Assembly (NCBI GenBank): GCA_016713445.1
Contig: JADJPB010000016.1
Location: 1-64,000 of the forward strand
Reading direction: 5' to 3'
From: Bacteroidota bacterium
GTDB lineage: Bacteria > Bacteroidota > Bacteroidia > AKYH767-A > OLB10
DNA length: 64,000 bases
Shown here one piece after another: positions 28,160 to 38,200 of this stretch; the first letter of the stretch is position 1, and each line of letters begins with the position of its first letter. The notes below the pieces were generated by a model, which was not told the DNA's origin, made no database searches, and saw only the letters and a program-made list of their open reading frames with translations. Both the position numbers and the translations under genes were made by a program.

Positions 28160-28786
28160 GTGAGACCAAAGAAATTAAAACGAATAATTATCTTTCTTGT
28201 GATTATTCCGTTGTGCAATTTTGAGTTGAATGCCCAAGTTTTAGAGGAGAAAAAAAACATACAACCATATAGCAATGCAATTGAAATAGGAGCATGGTTT
28301 TCATTTAAAAATCCAACCATATTTTTAAAGCCGGAATATTATTTTAGGTCTAAAAAGTTTTTACCATATATTGGATTAATGTACTTTTCATATCAATATG
28401 TAATCAATGGTTTTCCAATAGGAACTTTAGGAACAAATAAAACTAAAAATATCGGAATCGTTTTTGGTGTTGCTAAAAACGTTTTTTCTAATAATATTAT
28501 AAAAATTGATTTAGGGCTAGAGGATAATATCTATTATACAGATGTTAATGTTAAATTGAATGATACTTCTACTAGAAAATTTTCTTTTTATAGTAATAGT
28601 ATATTTTTCTCTTCAAGATTCAATATAACTTTAAGTAGAAAACTTCTAATTGGACCAAGGATTGATTTGGGCTATGGATATGGTTTTATTAAAAGTCCAG
28701 AATACAATGATGGCAGTTTAACTAATCGTGAGAATAGTTATGGAGAGATTCGCTATTATATAGGTATTAAGTATTTATTGAAATAA
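28160..28786 (+). CDS. Small outer-membrane beta-barrel-like protein, 208 aa
   Basis: It begins at GTG 28160 with a basic N-terminus and signal peptide (KRIIIFLVIIPLCNFEL, ending near NAQV). The mature part is a run of amphipathic strands rich in Tyr and Phe (YYFRSKKFLPYIGLMYFSYQ, FYSNSIFFSSRFNITLS, GEIRYYIGIKYLL) ending in a hydrophobic strand, which suggests an 8-stranded barrel of the outer membrane. No family is recognised. It follows the terminator of the secreted VCBS gene and may be transcribed separately. The frame is intact. Confidence 0.65.
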   Translation: MRPKKLKRIIIFLVIIPLCNFELNAQVLEEKKNIQPYSNAIEIGAWFSFKNPTIFLKPEYYFRSKKFLPYIGLMYFSYQYVINGFPIGTLGTNKTKNIGIVFGVAKNVFSNNIIKIDLGLEDNIYYTDVNVKLNDTSTRKFSFYSNSIFFSSRFNITLSRKLLIGPRIDLGYGYGFIKSPEYNDGSLTNRENSYGEIRYYIGIKYLLK

Positions 28787-28890
28787 AATGTATTGTTAGT
28801 TTATTCAAACATTGAATGTTTTGGTAAACTTCTTGACTCCCATCATTTCAAGAATTTTCTCGACTTGTTTTGCCAATCTACCAACTTGCC

Positions 28891-28908
28891 TCCCGATAGC
28901 TATCGGGA
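28891..28908. repeat. Perfect 18-bp palindrome
   Basis: TCCCGATAGCTATCGGGA lies between the convergent ends of the small barrel gene and the exonuclease gene. Without a T run it is more likely a dispersed palindrome than a terminator. Confidence 0.55.
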
Positions 28909-28918
28909 TTGCCAATTC

Positions 28919-29692
28919 CTACATCTCTACTTCAAGTAACACCGGACAATGATCCGAATGTTTTGCTTCCGGTAGAATGACGCAACGCTTCAATGCTTTT
29001 TCTAAATTTTGAGTAGCCATTAAATAATCAATACGCCATCCCATATTTTTTGCCCTAGCACCTGCTCTGAATGTCCACCAGGTGTATTGATGCGGCTCTT
29101 GATTAAAATGTCGAAAGGAATCAATGAATCCAGTATTGAAAAATTCTTCCATCCATTCTCTTTCTTCCGGCAAAAAGCCCGATGATTTCGCATTGCTGAT
29201 GGGGTTGTGAATGTCGATGGCTTTATGACAAATATTGATATCGCCACCAATTATAAGTTGTGATTTTTTCTTGCGTAGTTTCTGAATATAATCATTGAAC
29301 CAAGCCAACCATTCCATTTTATAATCTTGTCGTTCATCACCACTCGATCCGCTGGGAACATAAACACTCATTACCGATGTTTTACCATAATCGGCACGAA
29401 TGATTCTTCCTTCTTTGTCAATTTCCGCATTTCCTGATCCAAACTCAACATGATCGGGTTTCGTCTTACTAAGTAATGCCACGCCGCTATATCCTTTTTT
29501 CTCCGCAGAATGCCAAAAATGATGGTAGCCTTCATTTTCGAAAAGCGCTAGATCGAGTTGGCTTGACTCGGCCTTGGTTTCCTGCAACAAGATAATGTCC
29601 GGATTTATAGTCTTAGTCCAGTCGAGCCAACCCTTGGTGAGCGCTGCTCGAATCCCGTTTACGTTGTAAGTGATGATTTTCGTAGTTGCCAT
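28919..29692 (-). CDS. xth: Exodeoxyribonuclease III
   Basis: An AP endonuclease and 3'-5' exonuclease of base-excision repair, 257 residues, the normal length. Active-site elements are all present: KIITYNVNGIRAAL (Asn), IILLQETKAE (metal-binding Glu), VMSVYVPSGS (Tyr), IIGGDINICHKAID (Asp and Asn), WRIDYLMAT and KHSDHCPVLLEVEM (catalytic Asp-His). It starts at ATG 29692, is monocistronic, and is cytoplasmic. The frame is intact, so not all housekeeping genes in the window carry lesions. Confidence 0.96.
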   Translation of the reverse strand: MATTKIITYNVNGIRAALTKGWLDWTKTINPDIILLQETKAESSQLDLALFENEGYHHFWHSAEKKGYSGVALLSKTKPDHVEFGSGNAEIDKEGRIIRADYGKTSVMSVYVPSGSSGDERQDYKMEWLAWFNDYIQKLRKKKSQLIIGGDINICHKAIDIHNPISNAKSSGFLPEEREWMEEFFNTGFIDSFRHFNQEPHQYTWWTFRAGARAKNMGWRIDYLMATQNLEKALKRCVILPEAKHSDHCPVLLEVEM

Positions 29693-29867
29693 AAATGTAG
29701 ACTGCGAATGTAATACCTATTGTAAATATAATCGAGTCAAAGCATTTTTTGGGTATCATTCACCCTAAGTATTTTGACTTAAACCATTAAAAAATAGTTA
29801 ACCCCATGTATTCGTAGCTACGCACTATTATATCGCTAAATTCAATTGAGAAATTTAATTTTTCAAT

Positions 29868-29926
29868 AGCCCCTCTCCGCTTTTATCCTCTCCTTCGGAG
29901 GGGATGGAGAGGGCAAGGGGGGAGAG
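29868..29926. repeat. GC-rich inverted repeat in intergenic DNA
   Basis: GCCCCTCTCCGC near 29869 pairs loosely with the GGGGGGAGAGGC stretch near 29917, with an inner TCTCCTTCGGAGGGGA hairpin. It stands out against AT-rich surroundings and abuts the inverted-repeat element at 29928. Confidence 0.5.
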
Positions 29927-29927
29927 G

Positions 29928-30096
29928 CCAATGTCATTAAGTTAAGGAATTTTGACCCAGAATGGGTCCTATGTTTATAGAAAAAAATGGTTTGTTGTTG
30001 TTCGACCCCATCGGGGTCGTATGTTTTTTCAGTCTTTATTTTACTATAAACATGTGATGCCTTCGACATCTTGATGCTTAACTTTAATGACATTGG
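29928..30096. mobile_element. MITE-like element with ~18-bp terminal inverted repeats
   Basis: CCAATGTCATTAAGTTAA at the left end is matched by TTAACTTTAATGACATTGG at the right (one inserted base). Inside, ATGTTTATAG pairs with CTATAAACAT, and two small hairpins occur: GACCCA-GAA-TGGGTC and GACCCC-ATC-GGGGTC. No protein-coding content is credible. The element lies between divergent genes (exonuclease III and the gene at 30246). Confidence 0.5.
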
Positions 30097-30245
30097 TCGA
30101 TCATTAATGGTATGCTACAATTCTACTGTGAAAATACTTGCAATAGTGAAACGCTGTACTACCGGGGACTTTTACACAATCCATAGACTGAAAATTACTG
30201 ATTAACCGTTACTATCATTCACCTGAGCTATGTATTTTTAAGCGA

Positions 30246-33200
30246 TTGAATAAATTAGGGTATTTATGTCTTGTTGTGGGGTTCCTGTTTTTCGGGCAGA
30301 TGGGTTATGGGCAAGAGTTAACTAATTTACGCAACCTAAAATTGATGGCATCAAAAGATACCATCATACTTGATTCCTTGAGTGTTATCCCTGGATCCTT
30401 CGTATTGATGAAGGGAGATAAAGTGATTCCTGCTAGCGATTATTTTTTAGATGAGTTCGCCTCCAAGTTTTTTTGGAAGGGCTCCATGGTGGATTCATTA
30501 GGAAGCATGGATTCTCTTTCGATGGTATTTCGTGTGTACCCCATGTCTTTTTCCAAGCCTCGTTATCTGCGTGACCGGCGTGTGTTGGATAAAAGGACGC
30601 GAAGGCAGGTGATATTTTTTAACGGAACGCCCATCTGAAAAAAATTCCTCGTTGTTTGGACTAGAAGGACTCACTCGAAGTGGATCCATTTCCCGAGGAA
30701 TAAGTATCGGCAATAACCAAGATGCGGTGGTGAACTCCAGTTTGAATTTACAAATTGCGGGAAAGATTGCAGGTAACATCGAAATTCTGGCCGCCATCAC
30801 CGATGAAAACATTCCTGTGCAAGCCGAAGGAAATACACAACAACTTCAAGAGTTCGACCGTGTATTTATTCAGTTAAATAATGAAAAACATAAACTCATC
30901 GCAGGAGATTATGATGTGAAAAATCCCGACGGATATTTCATGCGGTATTTTAAAAAGTCGCAAGGTGGATTGTATTCGTATTCTGAAACGTTACAGCGCG
31001 AAGGTAAATCTCCACTCCAAGTTTCAGGTGGATTAGGTGCTGCCGTATCGCGTGGCAAGTTTGCTCGGAATGTAATCAACGGTATCGAATCCAACCAAGG
31101 TCCTTATCGGTTACGTGGTGCCGAAAATGAATTGTTCATCGTGGTCATGTCAAATTCGGAGCGCGTTTTTATTGATGGACAAAAATTAGATCGTGGGCAA
31201 GATCGCGATTATGTAATCGATTATAATACCGCGGAAGTTACCTTCACCACGCGTCGACTCATCAACAAAGACATGCGTATCGTGATCGAGTTTCAATACG
31301 CCGATCGGAATTATGCACGAACATTGGTAACCCGATTTGCTGCAGCAAAAAGTGAGAAATTGCAAGCAGGAATAAATCTATACTCGGAGCAAGACAGCAA
31401 GAACCAACCCTTGCAGCAAGACTTAACTGCAGAAGACAAAGCCATCTTGGCCGCAGCTGGGGATAGTTTGCAATTGGCATTTTCCACCAGTGGCGATAGT
31501 GTCGCATTTAATGTGAATGAAACATTATATGCTCGTTTTGATACGACGGTAAATGCTATTATATATCCCGGAATTTATCTTTATTCTGCAAATCCCGATA
31601 GCGCATTTTATCGCGTATCATTCAGTAATGTAGGAGCTGGTAACGGTGATTATGTGGCAGTGGACGGTGTTGCTAACGGTCGAATTTATCAATGGGTAGC
31701 TCCAGTGAATGGTGTTTCGCAAGGATCGTATGCACCTAAAACGTTATTGGTATCACCGAAGCAACGTCAAATGGCAACGGGTTATATTAATTATGCATTT
31801 ACAAAGAATACGAGGATGGGTGTAGAGTTGGCTGCGAGTAAAGACGATATCAATCGATTTTCAACAAAAGATAAAAGGAATGATGATGGAGTAGCTGCTA
31901 AATTTTTTCTGGATCATCGTCAGGCATTGAATAAAAATAAAATGGATGGATGGGATTTTGTAGCAACCATACAAACAGCAGTGAACGATGAAAAATTTCG
32001 TCCTGTAGAAGTGTATCGTTCTGTAGAATTTTCAAGAGATTGGAATACTGGATCATTATTATCATTTGACAAAGAATTATTATCCAATATTCAAGTCGGA
32101 TTAAGTCAAGCGAAAACAGGGGACATCAAATATGGTTTTCGATCCTTGTTTCGTAGTGAAACTTATCGCGGACTCATGCATACGTTAAACGGAAATATTC
32201 GACCAGGAAAATGGACGGCTAAGTGGGATGCAAGTTTACTCAGCAGTGATGGACCTGTTTCAGAATCTACTTTTTTACGACACCGCGATGAAATTACACG
32301 TTCATTCGGTTCTTGGATTCCGGGAATACGATTCGAACAAGAACGAAATCAACAAGTACTTACAGGAAAAGATTCCATGTCGGCAAGTTCATTTCATTTT
32401 CGTATTGCCGATGTCTTTTTTACTCGTCCCGATACCGTGAAGCTAAGTGTGAAAGGCGGTATCACCAGAAGAGAGGATGATGGTATTCATGGCGATAAAT
32501 TTGTTCTCGCAACAACGGCCGACATGGCTCATTTTGGAATTGGTTGGAACAAAAATCAAAAACAACGTATCTCTTTGTGGGTCAATTATCGGAATTTGAA
32601 AATTGTCGATACTTTATATTCTCAAGTGAATCCGGAAGAAAGCGCTACTGGTCGACTCGACTACTCACTGAATTTAGGAAAAGGAGCTTTGAGTTTAAGT
32701 TCTTTTTACGAGGGCGGAACAGGACGAGAGCCGCGTCGTTTGTATTCTTTTATTGAAGTGACCCCAGGAACTGGTTCCTATTCTTGGAACGACTATAACG
32801 GTGATGGAGTACCACAACTTAACGAATTTGAAATTGCAGTCTTCAGTGATCAAGCAAATTACATTCGCATCTTTTCAACAACCGATGAGTACGTAAAGGT
32901 TTTTTTCAATCAATTTAATGCGGTGGTGAATTTTAATCCGGCAGCTTTATTTTCCAATCAGCAGAAACCTTTCTGGACCAAGTTTAGCATACTTTCTTCG
33001 GTTCGTTTCGACAATCGCATTACCTCCGAAGGAGGAATCGATGCATGGAATCCATTCCCGCGAAGCATTGCAGATACTATATTATTAAGTACACAATCAA
33101 ACAGTCGACACTCATTATTCTTCGATCGTTCTAGTTCGAAGTTTGCAGCCGATATTAGCTGGCAAGATCAGCAAACACGACAACTCTTAGCAAGTGGTTT

Positions 33201-33741
33201 AGAAACACGCGGACAGGAAGCATATTCCACTACCCTCCGCTGGAACATCACTACCTGGTTAGGGTTACAAGAAAAGGTAGAGATCAGCGATAAGTCAAGT
33301 CAGGCAGATGCATTCACGACACGTAACTTCATCATCAAAGGAAAAGAAAACAACACGCAAATCAACTTCCAGCCGGGGAGTACGTATCGAATTAGTTTAA
33401 CCTATCGCTACAAAGAAAAAGATAATGTAGCTAGGGAAGGTTTCGGAGAAAAAGCGCAACTCAACGACATTGGATTAGAGTGGAGATACAATTCCATCAA
33501 GAAAGGACTGATCAATGCAAAATTCAATCTGGTACAAATTGGATATAACGGTGATGCCAATACGTCAATTGCTTTTGAAATGCTCGAAGGATTGAAGGAA
33601 GGACAAAATTTAACTTGGGGAGTAAGCATCCAACGCAACCTTGGATCCGGACTTCAACTCAGCTTTAATTATGATGGACGTAAACCTGCCAAAACAAAAA
33701 TGATTCATACCGGTGGTGCGCAAGTCAGAGCGTTTTTCTAG
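30246..33741 (+). CDS. Large outer-membrane-type protein of unknown function, one frameshift
   Basis: The first part begins at TTG 30246 with a signal peptide (LGYLCLVVGFLFFGQMGYG) and ends out of frame at 30638 after FFNGTPI. The true continuation in another frame is SEKNSSLFGLEGLTRSGSIS, so a one-base loss near 30632-30640 breaks a protein of about 1,164 residues. Motifs I recall from a conserved Bacteroidota surface family are SRGISIGNNQDAVVNSSLNL, NIPVQAEGNTQQLQEFDRVF, SQGGLYSYSE, GPYRLRGAENELFIVVMSNS and FIDGQKLDRGQDRDYVIDYN. The last 600 residues are strand-rich and end VRAFF, as expected of an outer-membrane barrel. The family's function is not known to me. It converges on the coiled-coil gene across short tandem repeats. 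Confidence 0.7.
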
Positions 33742-33850
33742 ATACTAGATACTAGATACTAGATACTAGATACTAGATACTAATTTCGAGTATCGAATAT
33801 CGAGCATCAAGCATCGAGCTTCGAGCATCAAGCATCGAGCTTCGAGCATC
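33739..33850. repeat. TAGATAC heptamer x6 followed by GAGCATC-type repeats
   Basis: TAGATAC is repeated exactly six times at 33739-33780; the first TAG is also the stop codon of the large upstream gene. The following 70 bases consist of variants of GAGCATCAAGCATC and GAGCTTC. The repeats fill the gap between convergent genes. Confidence 0.9.
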
Positions 33851-33860
33851 GAGCATCCAA

Positions 33861-34778
33861 CTACTTCAAATCCAAAGAAACCACTCCAATCTGATTGCTT
33901 TCACAATACAACTCGATCGTATACTTTCCGGGATTGTACGTATTACCTTTTTCCCAATACACACAAAGGTCGGTATTGCGGTTTTCGTACATTATTGATT
34001 CTTTCGTGGTATATAAAGTAGCTTGCCCGTTATAAATGAATGTCTCACTTGTAGTAGACATCACAGCACCATCCGGACTGAGAACGCGAACAAAAATATC
34101 TTTCGGTCCTTTTTCTACCACCAGGTTTTCCATGATCGTGAAGCAAGTTTTAATACGGTCGGTACTCTTTGATCGATTCGTTTCCGTTTCTTTTCCGCTA
34201 TTCTTGTAGCGCACACCTAATGCTTTTAGGTTGGTTGTTTTTAAAACAGAAGCGATGGCTACCTTATTTGATAATACAGAATTCTCTTGAGTCAAGGAAG
34301 TAACTTTGGTGTTGGCTGATGATAAATTTTGATTCAACGAAAAATTTTGTTCGCTAAGAATTTTATTCGAGGCATTCAATGAATCTATTTGAGCAATGAA
34401 ATTTTGATTCAAAACACGTAATGAATTTAATTCCTCTTTTGCCTTTTTAAGTTGTGCTGCATCCCCGGTATTGATCAACTTTTGGATTTGAGCTATCTTT
34501 AATCGGATTTCTTCATCTTTTGCAGAAAGTTGATTTTGGAGGCTTGCGTTTTCTTGATTAAGCTTCTCGTATTCCGTTTTCACCCGCTGCAACTCCGCTG
34601 ATAAACTCTCCTTTTCTGCCATTGTGGTATCCAATTCACGACTCACTTGCTCTAAGTGTGTCTTCTTATCAAAGAATTGCCACAATAGTAAAGCGTTGAC
34701 ACCTAATAAAATAGTGATCACAATGATGACGATGACCTTTTTAGAATCCTGGTCTTTTTCCGGTGTAGGGGTTGTCAT
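33861..34778 (-). CDS. Membrane-anchored coiled-coil protein, 305 aa
   Basis: ATG 34778 gives a short charged cytoplasmic tail, one membrane segment at about residues 15-33 (VIVIIVITILLGVNALLLW) and a coiled coil at about 35-170 full of Leu/Glu/Gln heptads (ELQRVKTEYEKLNQENASLQ). The C-terminal 110 residues form a compact beta domain with RIKTCFTIMENLVVEKGPKD, KDIFVRVLSPDGAVM and NPGKYTIELYCE. The single anchor and the outside beta domain suggest an envelope scaffold, but the partner is unknown. I recall unnamed homologues throughout Bacteroidota. The frame is intact. Confidence 0.75.
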   Translation of the reverse strand: MTTPTPEKDQDSKKVIVIIVITILLGVNALLLWQFFDKKTHLEQVSRELDTTMAEKESLSAELQRVKTEYEKLNQENASLQNQLSAKDEEIRLKIAQIQKLINTGDAAQLKKAKEELNSLRVLNQNFIAQIDSLNASNKILSEQNFSLNQNLSSANTKVTSLTQENSVLSNKVAIASVLKTTNLKALGVRYKNSGKETETNRSKSTDRIKTCFTIMENLVVEKGPKDIFVRVLSPDGAVMSTTSETFIYNGQATLYTTKESIMYENRNTDLCVYWEKGNTYNPGKYTIELYCESNQIGVVSLDLK

Positions 34779-35251
34779 ATAGGGTAATGGGTTTTAAGGG
34801 CTTTATTGGACTCAGGCTTCGAAATTATAATAATTTCTTTGTATTCGTCTATTTTCTAATGAATTTGTAAAAGTTTGAATCAGATTTTGATTTTAATCTA
34901 GAATAGAATCAGAAGATTAAGATCAGTGTAACAGGTTTTTACGTGAAAATGGTCGGAAGGTTCAATTTATGGAGGTTTTTATTTTATTTTAGAAATTTAC
35001 CAAGAGACATGCATTAAACCTTGGTTTTGTTCATTTTAGCAGATGCTATTCGGAATAAGGCTGCCTTATTTTGTAAATGTTCTTAAGTGTATAGTCGACA
35101 GAAATTAACTTTAAATTATTATTAACGATACGGTATAATAGAACGTCAGCCCTTGTTTTGCATGGGTAGAAATAGTACCTTGCTAAGCTCTATTTTGGGT
35201 GGATCGGATCCGCTCGGAATAATAGCTGAATCGCGAAAAAACAACCTAAAT
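34779..35251. other. Intergenic region upstream of the first giant surface protein
   Basis: No gene is seen. It contains the divergent promoters of the coiled-coil protein and of the giant protein. A frame open from 35153 is only an extension of the following gene and lacks a plausible signal; translation more likely starts at 35252. Confidence 0.4.
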
Positions 35252-38200
35252 ATGAAACCAATCTTTACTCAATCAAAACGATGCTTATTTGTATGGACAT
35301 TTGTTCTTTTAGCATTAATTAGCACTGTATCCAGTGTTACTGCACAAACCCTTATTGCAGGCTGGGATTTTCAAACAACAACGACTGGAGGGGTGGCAGT
35401 ACTCGCTTCACCAAATACACCCAAGGTATATCCTGCAAATTTTGGCACTGGAACCATATATTTCGACGGGACTAATAATTCAAGTAATTGGCTTGTAGCT
35501 TCAAGTAATTCTGAGCTTACTGCTTTCACAGGAACTGCGGGGAATGGCGGAACGGGGTTTTCTACCACCACCACCACCCCTGCGTCATGGGAATTGTGAG
35601 GGGGATTAGGAGGAACCGCCTCCAATGGAAAATATGCGATATTTAGTTTTAATATGACTGGATACATAAACTTGGTGGTGAGTTATGCATCGCAAAGAAC
35701 ATCTACTGGATTTTCTAGTCAAACCTGGGAATATAGTACCGATGGTGTTTCTTGGTTTCTCGCACAAACCGTAACTACTATACCTTCTTCTTTTGGATTA
35801 ATAAATTTAAATACAATTAGTGGTTTGGATGGTGCTCCTACTGCATATTTGAGACTTTCGGGCTTGGGTGCCACTACAGCTGCTGGAAACAATCGTCTCG
35901 ATAATATCCAGCTAAATGCTACAGCAGGATTCCCATTTTCAGTATTGCCTATAAGTGGATCTCCTTTTTGTATAAGTGATGATAATAGTGCTCCTGTATC
36001 TGTTGATTATTCGTTCGGTAGTACTTTTAATCCGGGCAATATTTTAACGGTTGAATTAAGTTCTTCCACCGGTAGTTTTGCGTCACCCGTAACTATTGGA
36101 ACCTTATCTACGACATCAAGTAGTGGTACGGTTGCCGCAACAATTCCAGCAGGAACACCCTCCGGAAGTGGCTATAGAATTCGTGTAGTAAGTAGTGATC
36201 CTGTTGCTACCAGTAACAATAATGGCACGGATTTAACGATCGATAAAGTAGTGGCTACGGCTTCTAATAATGGTCCGGTTTGCGCCGGATTGAGTTTGCA
36301 ATTGAATTCTAGTGGCGGTAATACTTACAGTTGGACAGGTCCAAATGGATTTGCAAACCCTAATCAAAATCCAACTATTGCAACTACTGTTGCTGCTGAT
36401 TCAGGAGTGTATCTAGTAACAGCCATTTCTTTATTGGGCTGTACAGATACAGCGTCTACGTTGGCGATCGTTCAAACTTGTGGTTGTCTTCCACCCACTA
36501 TTACATCAATGGTAAATGAACCCTCTTGTAATGGTGGATCAAATGGTAGTATTGACATTACCGTGAGTGGAGGTGTTAGTCCCTTTACTTTTCAATGGAG
36601 TACAGGTGCAAGCACAGAAGATATCGGCGGGGTTAGTGCAGGAATTTATTCTGTTATCGTAACCGATGATATCCTTTGTGTAGATACTTTTTACATTGCT
36701 GTCGGTGAACCAAGTTTAATGTCAACTAATGTTAATGTTACCAATCCTGGTTGTCCGGGAAATGTAGATGGAAGTATCGATTTAACAGTGACTGGTGGTA
36801 CTCCTGGATATACTTATTTATGGGATACTGGTGCTACCACTGAAGATGTAAGTGGATTGCCTGCTGGATTATATAGTGTAACCATTACCGATAATAATAG
36901 TTGTGTAACGAATGCTTTTGGTGTATTATCTGATCCTGGAATTTTTACAATCAGTGCAATGAATTTTGATGTTACTTGTGCAGGTTTAGATAATGGTGCA
37001 ATTGATATAACCGCTTCAAACGATACTTCTAATAATTTAAATCAAGGTGTGTTGATTTCAGAATTCTTGGCCAATCCCTTTGGAGCAGATTCATCAAAAG
37101 AGTGGGTGGAGTTAGTAGCTACTAAATTTATTGATTTCTCAGTAACTCCATATACCATCATCACTGCCAATAACGGTGGCGCCACTACGAAAGGTTGGGT
37201 GCAAGGCGGAGTCGCTTCAGCAACTACCAACGGGACGTTTGCTTTTGAAATTTCAAGTGGAATTGTTGTTGCCGGAGATGTGTTTTATGTAGGGGGAAGT
37301 GATATGGTCGTTAGTGGAAATAAATTGCGAACTATTGATGTTTCAACTACTGGTGGAGATGGAGGGATTGGTTCACCTACTACAGGTGGAATTCTTGGTA
37401 ATGGTGGTGGTAATGCAGATGGTATAGCCGTCTTTGATATGCCTGCTACTTCTCTTGATTCAAATTCTGTTCCTGTAGATGCAATATTCTATGGAACAGG
37501 AATCGGAACTGCTGTAGTTAATGCTGGGTTAGATGGATTTACGTTGCCTATGAATGATCGTTATGCAGGTGGTCGTTTGCAAACGACCAGTTTCCTTGGA
37601 CCTGATGCAGGTACTAACGACATTCATGTGATTGCAACTGGCGGTTACAACAGTTTAAGTGGTGCTTATTCTACCAGAACATGGACTACCTCTGTACCCG
37701 CTTCTCACGATACTTCATCTGTGAGTGTGACGAGTAGCAATAGTTATTTATGGTCGAATGGAGCAACATCGGAAGATATTTCAGGATTGGCTGCCGGTAC
37801 TTATACAGTAACTGCTACCACAAATACGGGATGCAGTACCATGTTGACGGCTGTAATTAATGCACCCACATCAATTATCCTGAACGATTTCGTTCAAAAT
37901 GTAAGTTGTTTTGGTGGAAATAATGGCGCCATTGACATCACGGTAAGTGGAGGTCAGACACCGTATTCATTTTTATGGAATGATGGAGACATAAACGAAG
38001 ACAGAAGTACACTATTAGCAGGAGTCTATACGATTACAGTTACGGATGCTAATGGTTGTACTGTGATGGGTTCCTATGTTGTAAACCAACCGAATGATAT
38101 TACTTATTCTACAATTGTTACACATCCTTCTTGTTTTGGAGCATTCGATGGTGCAATTGATTTAACGGTGAATGGTGGAACTCCTCCCTATTTGTTTAGT

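Noticed and set aside
29863..30093. Minus-strand frame of 76 codons
   Set aside because: It coincides with a nested inverted-repeat element and a GC-rich hairpin; it is dispersed-repeat sequence, not a gene.
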